Assembly: GCA_016199185.1 (NCBI GenBank)
Contig: JACQHE010000010.1
Location: forward strand, 1-25,391
Source: Candidatus Gottesmanbacteria bacterium
GTDB lineage: Bacteria; Patescibacteriota; Microgenomatia; UBA10105; UBA927
DNA length: 25,391 bases
Reading direction: 5' to 3'
In this document: positions 1-6,930 of the stretch, in pieces
Layout of the letters: each line of letters starts with the position of its first letter
Numbering within the stretch: the stretch's first letter is position 1
Made by a program: the position numbers and the translations under genes
The notes under the pieces: generated by a model
What the model was told of the DNA's origin: nothing
The model's database searches: none
The model's input: only the letters and a program-made list of their open reading frames with translations

Positions 1-1085
1 ATACCTTCTCCAAACATAAAAGCGAGGAAAGCCGCAAAAAAGAAAAGCATATTGAAGAAGTAATTCTTCTTACGACGCCACCAAAACTCAACGCGGTTGC
101 AGCCGGTATCAGTCGGGGAGAAACCGTAAGCCGCGCAGTCGCGTTTGCCCGCGATCTCGTTAATGAGCCTCCTTCTGTTACGACGCCGACGCACCTTGCC
201 GAGGCGGCAAAAAAGATCACCAAAGGCCAGGCAAACATGAGCTGCGAAGTGTTTGGCCCCAAAGAAATGAAAGCGCTGGGCATGGAAGCTATCCTTGGTA
301 TTGCGCGCGGGAGCGATGAAGAGCCGAGGTTTATTCATCTTTCTTACAAAGGCGGAGCGGGGAAAACAGTTTGTTTGGTTGGGAAAGGGATCACCTTCGA
401 TACCGGCGGGCTTTCCATCAAAGACGCCAAGAACATGGAGACGATGAAGCTTGATATGGCAGGCGCAGCGACGATACTGGGTGTTTTTTCTGTCTTGCCT
501 ATCCTCAAGCCGAAGGGTAACGTCGTAGGTCTTATTGCCGCCACGGAAAACATGCCAGGTCCCAAGGCCGTCAAACCTGGCGACGTGGTGACTGCGATGA
601 ACGGGAAAACCATTGAAATTCTCAATACCGACGCGGAAGGACGGGTTGTACTTGCCGATGCGCTTTCCTACGCCGGAACCAAGATAAAACCGGATGTGAT
701 CATGGATATGGCGACGTTAACCGGCGCGTGCATGGTGGCTCTGGGCGAGGAGATCGCGGGGCTGTTTACCGAGGATTACGAACTGGCGAAAGCGCTGAAA
801 GACGCCGCATCTGATTCAGGCGAACGCATCTGGGCAATGCCGCTTGCGAAAGAGTACAAAGAACTTCTCAAAAGCGACGTTGCCGACGTCAAAAACATCT
901 CCGGCAGCAAGTACGGCGGGGCGATCAATGGCGCCCTGTTTCTCCAAGAGTTTGCGCCGTCGGGCGTCCCGTGGGCCCACCTGGATATTGCCGGTCCTGC
1001 CTGGGCGGAAAAAGATGCGCCGCTTACCCCCAAAGGCGGGACGGGCTTCGGGGTGCGGATGATTCTTGAGTGGCTATCGGAGTAA
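1..1085 (+). CDS. pepA: Leucyl aminopeptidase (M17 family), 5' partial
   Basis: Cytosolic M17 metallo-aminopeptidase that removes N-terminal residues from peptides. The gene runs in from before the window; codons are in phase with base 3, and the ATG at 237 is internal because family-like sequence (FARDLVNEPP) is readable upstream of it. Counting from that ATG, the M17 metal ligands are all present: K50 and D55 in GKGITFDTGG, D73 in MKLDMAG, D132 and E134 in NTDAEGR. The catalytic K62 and R136 are also in place. The C-terminus is complete and its last 12 bases overlap the end of a convergent membrane-protein gene. The family assignment is certain; only the N-terminal domain is lost to the window edge. 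Confidence 0.96.
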   Translation, partial: TFSKHKSEESRKKEKHIEEVILLTTPPKLNAVAAGISRGETVSRAVAFARDLVNEPPSVTTPTHLAEAAKKITKGQANMSCEVFGPKEMKALGMEAILGIARGSDEEPRFIHLSYKGGAGKTVCLVGKGITFDTGGLSIKDAKNMETMKLDMAGAATILGVFSVLPILKPKGNVVGLIAATENMPGPKAVKPGDVVTAMNGKTIEILNTDAEGRVVLADALSYAGTKIKPDVIMDMATLTGACMVALGEEIAGLFTEDYELAKALKDAASDSGERIWAMPLAKEYKELLKSDVADVKNISGSKYGGAINGALFLQEFAPSGVPWAHLDIAGPAWAEKDAPLTPKGGTGFGVRMILEWLSE

Positions 1086-1547
1086 AATCCAAAAGAATGC
1101 CACGGTGGCAATTTGCGTAAAAATGCCCAGGGGAAACTGGGCTTTGGCGTGGAAGGCATTGGGGATTTTGTAAACAGCGTAGGCGATGCGCTCCAAGATG
1201 CCGGCGCGGGGCCCCGGTTCATGCTTCTTCTGATGGGCAAACAAGATATACCATGGGGTCTCGAGCCAATCAGGCAGAAGCGAGGCGACCGTCACGATGG
1301 TGATGGGGACTACTCCTACCTTCCCTGCAAACAGGATATATGCTACCGTAAAAGCGGTTATGGTATCAGCTATCGCAAGCATTCCCGTCGTTGTTTTTGA
1401 CCGGGCGCGCCAATTGGTGCCGAAGTCCCAGTGGGGGATAGAGTCCATGATGTAGTGAGAAGCGATGGCCAACATGGAGGCGGTAGCTGTGTCCGGAACG
1501 GACTTCGCGATGACGCCGGCAACGAGTGCGTGTGCAGTAGCGGTCAT
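1074..1547 (-). CDS. Small polytopic membrane protein, YdjM/DUF457-like metal-dependent hydrolase type
   Basis: 157 residues with about four hydrophobic segments. Polar motifs near them, H6, the cluster ASHYIMDSIPHWD and LLPDWLETP, look like the His/Asp pattern of YdjM-type membrane-bound putative metal-dependent hydrolases. That link is by eye and modest; activity is not demonstrated for most of this family. The gene is convergent with pepA (12-base overlap of 3' ends) and divergent from the lgt-like gene. A -10-like TACACT (minus strand, 1559-1564) lies 11 bases before the ATG and no Shine-Dalgarno is seen, so its mRNA probably has almost no leader. Confidence 0.7.
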   Translation of the reverse strand: MTATAHALVAGVIAKSVPDTATASMLAIASHYIMDSIPHWDFGTNWRARSKTTTGMLAIADTITAFTVAYILFAGKVGVVPITIVTVASLLPDWLETPWYILFAHQKKHEPGPRAGILERIAYAVYKIPNAFHAKAQFPLGIFTQIATVAFFWILLR

Positions 1548-1558
1548 GGTATCCTATG

Positions 1559-1583
1559 AGTGTATCGTATGATGCGATATAAT
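1559..1583. promoter_or_regulatory. Divergent -10 boxes for the 1547(-) and 1594(+) genes
   Basis: TACACT on the minus strand (1559-1564) and TATAAT on the plus strand (1578-1583) lie back to back in the 46-base gap between two divergent genes. They are 11 and 10 bases from their start codons. No good -35 box and no Shine-Dalgarno are visible, so both transcripts should start about 4-5 bases before the ATG. Confidence 0.55.
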
Positions 1584-1593
1584 ACAACGTGCT

Positions 1594-2397
1594 ATGCATC
1601 CCGTATTATTCTCGATCGCCGGAGTTGGGCTCTCAAGCTTCAGCATCTTTTTCATCCTGGCGTGGTCGGTGTTTTCCTTCGTCTTCTGGAAGTCGCTTCG
1701 GGATGAAGGGGTGGGCGAAGAGCACATCTTTGATATTACTTTTTATTCTACGCTGTCAGCTTTGGTTGCTTCGCGTATGGGTTTTGTCGCATTTCACTGG
1801 GATCAGTTTAGCGCAACACTTCTAAAAATCGCAGCCCTTTGGGTATCCCCGGGCCTTTCCCTCCTTTCCGGAGTTTTGGCGGGCTTTGCCACGATGATTA
1901 TCCTGGGAAGACGGGTAAAGGCACGTATGGGTGTCATATTGGATGCGTTTGGGCTTGCTCTGCCCGGTGCGCTCATTGTGGGTACCGTGGGTTCGCTTTT
2001 AGACGGAAGCGACGTGGGGAAGGTGGCTAGCGTACCTTGGTCGATACGGTACATAGGATTGCCCCAGCTTCGTCATCCGTACCAAATCTACCAGATTGCC
2101 TCCCTCGTGGTAATACTATTGGTCGTGGGATATATGACAAGTCAGGCGCGGATGAAAAAATGGGCGCTTGGCTCTGTTGGCGTCGTGTTTTTTCTTCTGT
2201 GGGCAGTGGTACTTTTTGTACTTGAATTTTTTAAGGATTCTCGTATATACTGGTATACGTTAAGCGCCAATCAGTGGGTAGCGCTTGTTTTGTTTTCCGC
2301 AGCCGCTGGCGCATGGTACGCCTACGCCGGTGGTAAATTTATTGTTCGGCAGTTGTGGAGGTGGCTCTATGCAAAGTTTCCCAAGCGACGTTCTTAA
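1594..2397 (+). CDS. lgt: Divergent prolipoprotein diacylglyceryl transferase-like membrane protein
   Basis: Lgt moves diacylglycerol onto the lipobox cysteine of prolipoproteins at the inner membrane. This 267-residue protein has the family's layout of about seven membrane segments, the RHP-x-Q-x-Y motif at 160-166 and a C-terminal segment like the family's GQ-W/ILS helix. Residues essential in E. coli Lgt appear altered: the His of the HGG motif (H103) aligns with L91, and R143 and N146 align with T131 and S134. It is therefore a divergent Lgt or a paralogue with changed activity. It is first in a tight operon: the dksA-like gene overlaps its last 29 bases. The start is set by TATAAT 10 bases upstream; there is no Shine-Dalgarno. 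Confidence 0.75.
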   Translation: MHPVLFSIAGVGLSSFSIFFILAWSVFSFVFWKSLRDEGVGEEHIFDITFYSTLSALVASRMGFVAFHWDQFSATLLKIAALWVSPGLSLLSGVLAGFATMIILGRRVKARMGVILDAFGLALPGALIVGTVGSLLDGSDVGKVASVPWSIRYIGLPQLRHPYQIYQIASLVVILLVVGYMTSQARMKKWALGSVGVVFFLLWAVVLFVLEFFKDSRIYWYTLSANQWVALVLFSAAAGAWYAYAGGKFIVRQLWRWLYAKFPKRRS

Positions 2398-2731
2398 TGA
2401 GGTGAGGAAGGCTCTGGAAGAAGAAAAGAGCAGAGTTGCCGTACGCGTCGCGGAGCTTTCCGCCCAGGACCCGTTTGCAGATCCGGACCGGGTCAATGAC
2501 AACGCAGCCTCCGACGCCGAAGCGAGTGAAGAGAACAATCACGACCGTTACGCGGCGATGGTGGATGAGCTCAAAGCGCGCGTCTGGGCGCTGGATGAGG
2601 CACTCATGCGTGTGGGAAGCGGGACGTATGGATACTGTGTACGCTGTGGGAATATGATTGACACCGACCGGCTAAGTATTGTACCGACCGCAACCTTGTG
2701 TTTGGACTGTGAGAAAAAGAAGAAAAAGTAA
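2369..2731 (+). CDS. DksA/TraR-type C4 zinc-finger protein
   Basis: 120 residues: an N-terminal charged, probably helical coiled-coil region (about 1-80), then a C4 zinc finger with C90, C93, C111 and C114 in the TYGYCVRCG...CLDC pattern of the DksA/TraR family. DksA proteins bind RNA polymerase through the secondary channel and modulate initiation, with ppGpp in proteobacteria; the role in CPR is inferred. I chose the ATG at 2369 over one at 2285 because it follows a GGAGGTGG Shine-Dalgarno and gives a family-like length. It overlaps the lgt-like gene by 29 bases and is followed after 1 base by the pseudouridine synthase, so translation is probably coupled. The protein ends in a run of lysines. 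Confidence 0.9.
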   Translation: MQSFPSDVLNEVRKALEEEKSRVAVRVAELSAQDPFADPDRVNDNAASDAEASEENNHDRYAAMVDELKARVWALDEALMRVGSGTYGYCVRCGNMIDTDRLSIVPTATLCLDCEKKKKK

Positions 2732-2732
2732 T

Positions 2733-3452
2733 GTGGATATCCCTATCCTCTACGAAGACGAGATACTTCTTGTGATCAATAAACCCCCCGGTATCGTCGT
2801 GAATCGGGCAGACACCGTGTCCGATAGAACGGTCGAAGATTGGGTAAGAGACACCTATCACATCACGATAGACCGTGCGGGCATTGTCCACCGGATAGAC
2901 AAAGAAACATCCGGCATCCTGCTTATCGCCAAAACACCCGAAGCATTTGGGGAGTTGCAGCGGCAGTTTAAGGCCCGCGAGGTAAAAAAGACGTACCTCG
3001 CGCTTGTGCACGGCAACCTTGTGCCGGCCCAAGGAGAAATCAGGGCACCGGTCGGCCGGCTGCCGTGGAACCCCGAGCGGTTCGGCATCGTGCCGGGGGG
3101 GAAGGAAGCAGTGACGCGGTATAAAGTCGTCAGTCGTCAGTCGTCAGTCGTCAGAAAGTCTGAAAGCGGAAAGCTGATAGCTGATAGCTCTTTCGTTGAG
3201 CTTTATCCCGAAACCGGCCGTACGCATCAGATCCGGGTCCATCTCAAATACATCAATCACCCAATTATCGGTGACTACCTCTATGCCGGACGAAAGGTAA
3301 GTAGAAGTGACCGCGTGTGGGCGCCGCGCGTCATGCTCCACGCATGGAAGATATCCTTCACCCATCCGGGAACCGGTAAGACCCTTGCATTCGAGGCACC
3401 GATACCCCAAGATATGAATAGAATTATTCAATCCGACCAATCCGACCAATAA
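2733..3452 (+). CDS. RluA-family pseudouridine synthase
   Basis: Isomerises uridine to pseudouridine in rRNA or tRNA; which member (RluA, RluC, RluD) cannot be decided. The catalytic aspartate is D56 in HRIDKETSG, and the family's PETGRTHQIRVHL and HPIIGDYLYAG motifs follow. The start is taken as GTG at 2733, one base after the dksA-like stop, because the next residues (MDIPILYEDEILLVINKPPG) match the usual start; a GA-rich run before it can serve as Shine-Dalgarno. There is no N-terminal S4 domain. Residues 132-152 are encoded by a 63-base island of nine 7-base units (3125-3187) inserted between RYK and SFVELYPETGR, a variable loop in the family. Last gene of the lgt-like operon. Confidence 0.93.
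   Translation: MDIPILYEDEILLVINKPPGIVVNRADTVSDRTVEDWVRDTYHITIDRAGIVHRIDKETSGILLIAKTPEAFGELQRQFKAREVKKTYLALVHGNLVPAQGEIRAPVGRLPWNPERFGIVPGGKEAVTRYKVVSRQSSVVRKSESGKLIADSSFVELYPETGRTHQIRVHLKYINHPIIGDYLYAGRKVSRSDRVWAPRVMLHAWKISFTHPGTGKTLAFEAPIPQDMNRIIQSDQSDQ
3125..3187. repeat. Island of nine in-register heptamers inside the rluA-like gene
   Basis: Four copies of AGTCGTC, then AGAAAGT, CTGAAAG, CGGAAAG, and two copies of CTGATAG, all in the same 7-base register. The two halves are related as imperfect opposed arms around the central unit (TCAG...CTGA). Total 63 bases, equal to 21 codons, so the frame is kept. Confidence 0.9.
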
Positions 3453-3549
3453 CCCAATGAATGAAGGAATGACGCAATGGTTGAATCATTGTTGTCATTT
3501 GTCCATTTCAACATTCATTGGTTGGATTGGTAAATTGGTCGGATTGTAT
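3428..3549. repeat. About 120-base imperfect inverted repeat between the rluA-like and kef-like genes
   Basis: The left arm starts with CAATCCGACCAAT (from 3429) and contains a 9-base tandem unit CCGACCAAT. The right arm ends with ATTGGTCGGATTG (3534-3546). CCAATGAATG (left) and CATTCATTGG (right) pair inside. The element covers the rluA-like stop codon and nearly reaches the kef-like start, so it could form a very long hairpin in the transcript. Confidence 0.85.
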
Positions 3550-3556
3550 CATTAGG

Positions 3557-5245
3557 ATGTCACCTCACAGTCTCTCTCTCATCACCACCTTCCTCTTCGT
3601 ATTTGCTGCGGCCATCGGCGGCGGGACGATCGCGCGGGTCCTCAAGCAGCCGACGATCGTCGGATATATCGCCGCAGGTGTGGCGATCGGCAACCTCGCA
3701 TTTGGCGTCATCGACCACCAGACCCTGCGGCTCATCGCCCAAGCAGGGGTGACGCTTCTCCTTTTTACCCTGGGGGTAGAGTTTTCGTTTCTCCGGCTCA
3801 AAAAGGTATTGCGGTCGGTCCTTCTGCCGGCGGTCTTCCAGATAACTGTAAGCACCATCGTGTTTCTCTTGCTTTCCATGGGACTTGGGATGGGCATGCT
3901 TCCGTCATTGTTTCTTGCTGCGGCGTTTTCGCTTTCCTCGACGGCGGTTGTCGTGAAAATCCTCTCCGAACGGGGCGAGCTGGAAACGGTACCGGGCGAG
4001 GTGGCCACCGGTTGGCTGGTGGTGCAGGATATGGCGGTCATTCCCATCATGATCCTGCTTCCGGCGATTGTGCGGGGCACGGTGCTCTCTGTCGTGGGAG
4101 GAGTTGTGGCGTCGGTGTTCGTCGTCGGCGTCGTGATCCTCTTGGGTCGCGTGGGGATCCCCAGGCTTCTCAAAGCCGCGGCAAGTATCGGGAGTCGGGA
4201 AATTTTACTCCTGACGACGGTTGCCGTGGTGTTTCTCGTAAGCGTCATATTCTCCGCGACCGGGTTTTCGGCCCCTTTGGGCGCGTTTATCGCCGGCCTT
4301 ATCATCGCCGAAACCAGCCAGAACCATGCTATTTTTGCCGAAATCCGGCCGCTGCGGGATCTGTTTGCGGTCGTGTTTTTCGTGACGCTCGGGATGAGTG
4401 TCCCGTTGCCCGTGATCCTTGCCCATTTTTGGACGATACTTTTATTGCTTCTTGTCGTTATGGCCGTCAAGTGGGTTTTGGTATATGGGCTGCTACGGCG
4501 TTCGGGCTACCACCAGAAAACCGCGTTTCTCGTGGGACTTTCGCTTACCCAGGTATCGGAATTTGGTTTTGTTATTGCGGGAGTGGGTAGCGGTCTGGGC
4601 GTTCTTTCTTCGGACTCTTCCGCGATTCTGGTTGCTGTTATTTTCGGCGCGTTGTTGGTCAGCACGCCCGTTCTTGCCTCCGGACACGCAGTATACTATT
4701 GGTTGGAAAAGCGCATCCCATGGTTGTTCACTCGGCAGGGCGCAGGAGAGCCATCACAAGAGCAATACCCTATGGAAAAGCATATCGTCATTTGCGGCTA
4801 CGGAAGAGTGGGGAAGTATGTGGGGCGCGCCCTTGAGATGGCGGGGTTGCCGTTTCTCGTCGTGGATTACAATCATCAGACCGTCAAAGCGCTACGAGAG
4901 CGTGGCATTCATGTGGTGTACGGCGATCCGGCGGATCGCGACGTCTTGGACTACGCGCAGGTGGATTTGGCGCGTGCCGTCGTCATCGCCATCCCGGACC
5001 GGCATACCCAGGAGCTCGTCATCGGCCACGCCCAGACGCTCAACCGCCGGGTCACCATCATCTGCCGCTCTCATCACGAGGAAGATCAGGCGAGGCTAAA
5101 GTCTTTAGGAGTGACCACCATCATCCAACCGGAGTTTGAAGCAGCGGTGACAATCGTTGAGCGTTTGCTTCCTCAATTTGGCATCACACCGGAAGATATG
5201 GGAGGCAAGATCTCCCGCCTCAAAATCGAGCACGGGATGGGGTGA
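3557..5245 (+). CDS. CPA2-family (Kef-type) cation:proton antiporter with TrkA-N domain
   Basis: 562-residue inner-membrane protein. The first ~390 residues form many hydrophobic segments of the Na/H-exchanger (CPA2) fold, with family-like stretches such as TIVGYIAAG, FSLSSTAVVVK and the GAFIAGLIIAETS loop. A soluble Rossmann domain (TrkA-N/RCK) starts near residue 408 with ICGYGRVGKYVG (GxGxxG) and an acidic residue after strand 2 (VVDYN), as expected for NAD(H) binding. Likely a K+ or Na+/H+ exchanger gated by nucleotide. The ATG at 3557 gives the usual N-terminus; an upstream in-frame ATG at 3518 lies inside the inverted repeat and is less likely. The last six codons are copied at 6143-6160, on the far side of the next gene pair. 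Confidence 0.93.
   Translation: MSPHSLSLITTFLFVFAAAIGGGTIARVLKQPTIVGYIAAGVAIGNLAFGVIDHQTLRLIAQAGVTLLLFTLGVEFSFLRLKKVLRSVLLPAVFQITVSTIVFLLLSMGLGMGMLPSLFLAAAFSLSSTAVVVKILSERGELETVPGEVATGWLVVQDMAVIPIMILLPAIVRGTVLSVVGGVVASVFVVGVVILLGRVGIPRLLKAAASIGSREILLLTTVAVVFLVSVIFSATGFSAPLGAFIAGLIIAETSQNHAIFAEIRPLRDLFAVVFFVTLGMSVPLPVILAHFWTILLLLLVVMAVKWVLVYGLLRRSGYHQKTAFLVGLSLTQVSEFGFVIAGVGSGLGVLSSDSSAILVAVIFGALLVSTPVLASGHAVYYWLEKRIPWLFTRQGAGEPSQEQYPMEKHIVICGYGRVGKYVGRALEMAGLPFLVVDYNHQTVKALRERGIHVVYGDPADRDVLDYAQVDLARAVVIAIPDRHTQELVIGHAQTLNRRVTIICRSHHEEDQARLKSLGVTTIIQPEFEAAVTIVERLLPQFGITPEDMGGKISRLKIEHGMG
5226..5243 (+). repeat. 18-bp direct repeat, left copy (Kef 3' end)
   Basis: TCGAGCACGGGATGGGGT, identical to 6143-6160. 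This copy is the end of the kef-like coding region (EHGMG and the first base of the stop). Confidence 0.9.
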
Positions 5246-5253
5246 GGGTGGTG

Positions 5254-5259
5254 TATAAT
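5254..5259 (+). promoter_or_regulatory. -10 box (TATAAT) for the AbiEii cassette
   Basis: A consensus TATAAT ends 6 bases before the ATG at 5266, so the predicted transcription start falls on or next to the start codon. No convincing -35 box is seen. Confidence 0.55.
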
Positions 5260-5265
5260 ACAGGT

Positions 5266-5532
5266 ATGTACAATTGGTCGCACATCGACGAAGAAGCAAT
5301 GAAGCGGGAGAACCCGGAGAAATACCGCCTCTGGCGGCTTACCCAAATGATCAATTATGATCTTCAAGGAGAAAAGCTGGATCGCAATGAGGTCATGGAT
5401 CTTTGGTCGGAGATTAAAGGAAAGATTGATCCATACAGACGTCGGTCAATGGAGTTTCTTTTATGGGGCAAACGATACTCACTCCCCACCAATCTGACGT
5501 TATGGAACAAGCGGCCAACGAGCCGTCCATAA
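5266..5532 (+). CDS. Small partner protein of the AbiEii-type nucleotidyltransferase (putative antitoxin)
   Basis: 88 residues, charged and probably helical (MINYDLQGEKLDRNEVMDLW in the middle). I recognise no named domain; it is not the winged-helix AbiEi antitoxin. Its last 70 bases overlap the nucleotidyltransferase gene in another frame, which points to translational coupling and a toxin-antitoxin-like pair. The start is the ATG at 5266 directly after a TATAAT; a GTG at 5242 overlapping the kef stop is possible but lies upstream of that promoter. Function as antitoxin is inferred from position only. Confidence 0.7.
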   Translation: MYNWSHIDEEAMKRENPEKYRLWRLTQMINYDLQGEKLDRNEVMDLWSEIKGKIDPYRRRSMEFLLWGKRYSLPTNLTLWNKRPTSRP

Positions 5533-6140
5533 CGGGGCGATATTATTTTACCGGCGGAACCGCACTGGCGGAATGTTATCTCTACCATCGGTACTCCCAG
5601 GATCTAGATTTTTTTACGAGCCACAGTGTTGATGAGGGCCCCCTCGACCACTTTTTTGATCGCATAGCCCCTGTGGTCGGGATTACGGCCATAGATAAGA
5701 AGAAGCATTATCAGATGATTTTTTACGGGATAACGTTTGTTGACGGCAGTACGCTGCGAATTGATTTCGTCGAAATGGATTATCCTCAAATAGAAAAGGG
5801 AATACAGTACAACGGCACGCCTCTTTGCGTCGATAGTGTTTTTGACATTGCGCTTAATAAGTTTCGAGCAATTTCTGACCGAGGAACGGCCCGTGACTTT
5901 GTTGACCTCTATAGCATTGTAACGACGCAAGGTATTTCTCTCGAGCAGGTCTTTGGGCGAATGTACGATAAATATGCACCATTTAGCTACGAAGACGCAT
6001 TACATAACGTAGATCGTCTTGTTTCCGTTTTAGATGTTGTTTCTGATTACCCAAAAATGCTCGTGCCATTTGACCGGGCGGCGATGGTCGACTTTTTCCT
6101 CGCCGAGGCTGAAAGGTTGGAGGGAAAGATTTTCAAGTGA
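5463..6140 (+). CDS. AbiEii/AbiGii-type nucleotidyltransferase (putative toxin)
   Basis: 225 residues with the nucleotidyltransferase signature of the AbiEii/AbiGii toxin family: FTGGTALAECYLYHRYSQDLDFF, with the GG at 31-32 and acidic residues D47 and D49, plus a later strand (RIDFVEMDY) that can give the third acid. AbiEii-type enzymes transfer nucleotides to RNA, for example to tRNA acceptor stems in MenT, and cause growth arrest or abortive infection. The target here is unknown. GGAG at 5452-5455 precedes the ATG. It overlaps the small partner gene by 70 bases. The pair is bracketed by 18-bp direct repeats copied from the preceding kef-like gene. Confidence 0.88.
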   Translation: MGQTILTPHQSDVMEQAANEPSITGRYYFTGGTALAECYLYHRYSQDLDFFTSHSVDEGPLDHFFDRIAPVVGITAIDKKKHYQMIFYGITFVDGSTLRIDFVEMDYPQIEKGIQYNGTPLCVDSVFDIALNKFRAISDRGTARDFVDLYSIVTTQGISLEQVFGRMYDKYAPFSYEDALHNVDRLVSVLDVVSDYPKMLVPFDRAAMVDFFLAEAERLEGKIFK

Positions 6141-6142
6141 GG

Positions 6143-6160
6143 TCGAGCACGGGATGGGGT
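6143..6160 (+). repeat. 18-bp direct repeat, right copy
   Basis: Perfect copy of 5226-5243. Read in the kef frame it encodes EHGMG followed by TAA, so it is a second Kef C-terminus placed just after the AbiEii gene. Confidence 0.9.
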
Positions 6161-6189
6161 AACGTCAGTGGGATACATTGTTTCGGGTA

Positions 6190-6236
6190 TTGACATACGT
6201 TAAAAAATATGTTATACATAATTTATTATGTTATAC
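6190..6236 (+). promoter_or_regulatory. Strong promoter and possible operator of the antitoxin-toxin pair
   Basis: TTGACA (6190-6195), 17-base spacer, TATACA (6213-6218), then ATG at 6228, so the leader is only a few bases. CATAAT-TT-ATTATG (6217-6230) is an inverted repeat, and ATGTTATAC occurs at 6209-6217 and again at 6228-6236. This symmetry overlaps the -10 box and start codon and fits autorepression by the swapped-hairpin antitoxin; that is inference from family habit. Confidence 0.65.
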
Positions 6237-6512
6237 CCTCGGGTACAAATGATATCGGTAAAAGGACAGGTGGTATTGCCGGCGGAGGCGCGGACGGCGC
6301 TCGGTATGACACCCGGAAAAGCGGTGACGGTGATACCAGACCTAGCCCGTAAGCAGGTGGTGATTGTACCGCTTGGACAGGAGAATCCCGTAGAGCGGGG
6401 GTACGGTCTTTTGGCCGGAAAGGTTCCATCGTTAACCCGGCAGCTTATGAAAGAAAAAATCCGTGAAGCGGCGTTTGAAAAGAAAAAATATGGCATTGTA
6501 CGTTCTGGATAG
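6228..6512 (+). CDS. AbrB/MazE-type (swapped-hairpin) antitoxin
   Basis: 94 residues. The N-terminal half, QMISVKGQVVLPAEARTALG followed by PGKAVTVIPD, is a typical SpoVT/AbrB-like swapped-hairpin DNA-binding domain. The C-terminal half, with a charged helix (RQLMKEKIREAAFEKK), is suited to wrap the toxin. It overlaps the PIN-domain gene by 23 bases, the normal order for a VapBC pair. It probably represses its own promoter through the symmetric sequence around the start codon. Confidence 0.88.
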   Translation: MLYPRVQMISVKGQVVLPAEARTALGMTPGKAVTVIPDLARKQVVIVPLGQENPVERGYGLLAGKVPSLTRQLMKEKIREAAFEKKKYGIVRSG

Positions 6513-6897
6513 TTTTGCGCTGCTTGCATTTTTACAAAAAGAGTCGGGGAGCGGACGCGTGAATGATCTCCTTGAGAAAGCGCGGAAAAAACACGCGACG
6601 GTTCTGTTTTCAGAAATCAGCTTGGGAGAAGTGTATTATATTCTCATTCGTGCGTTCGGGTTAGAAGAAGCCAACGTGATGCTGGCCCATATCCTTGCAT
6701 TACCCATAACGATTGCAACAGTTACTCGCGACAGCGTGCTTATGGCGGCGCAGTACAAAGCACGCGGCGCCATTTCGTACGCGGATTGCTTTGTGGTAGC
6801 GCTTGCCGGAATGTTGCACGCAACGGTTGTGACTGGGGATCGGGAATTTTCAGCGTTTGAAAAAGACGTGGATATAGTATGGATTGACGCTCCATAA
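6490..6897 (+). CDS. vapC: PIN-domain ribonuclease toxin (VapC-like)
   Basis: 135 residues. The four acidic positions of the PIN active site are visible: D7 in YVLDSFALLAFL, E42 or E47 in SEISLGE, D99 in SYADCFVVALA and D117 in TGDREF. VapC toxins cut specific tRNAs or rRNA with Mg2+. The start at 6490 (MALYVLDS) gives the family's usual N-terminus; a longer start at 6463 would add a lysine/arginine tail inside the antitoxin gene. It overlaps the antitoxin by 23 bases, so the two are co-translated. Confidence 0.9.
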   Translation: MALYVLDSFALLAFLQKESGSGRVNDLLEKARKKHATVLFSEISLGEVYYILIRAFGLEEANVMLAHILALPITIATVTRDSVLMAAQYKARGAISYADCFVVALAGMLHATVVTGDREFSAFEKDVDIVWIDAP

Positions 6898-6915
6898 TCA
6901 GGCCGGATTGTGTGA

Positions 6916-6921
6916 TAAAAT
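6916..6921 (+). promoter_or_regulatory. -10 box (TAAAAT) for the second nucleotidyltransferase pair
   Basis: TAAAAT ends 9 bases before the ATG at 6931 in the 33-base gap after vapC. There is no Shine-Dalgarno, so the message is probably leaderless or nearly so. Confidence 0.4.
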
Positions 6922-6930
6922 GATATTCGT

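Noticed and set aside
3565..4470. Long open frame (301 codons) on the minus strand opposite the kef-like gene.
   Set aside because: Composition is a shadow of the GC-rich plus-strand codons; no domain, and the plus-strand gene is certain.
5242..5265. GTG at 5242 as the start of the AbiEii partner, overlapping the kef stop by 4 bases.
   Set aside because: The TATAAT at 5254-5259 lies after it and the ATG at 5266 begins a better N-terminus; the GTG would also read through the inserted boundary.
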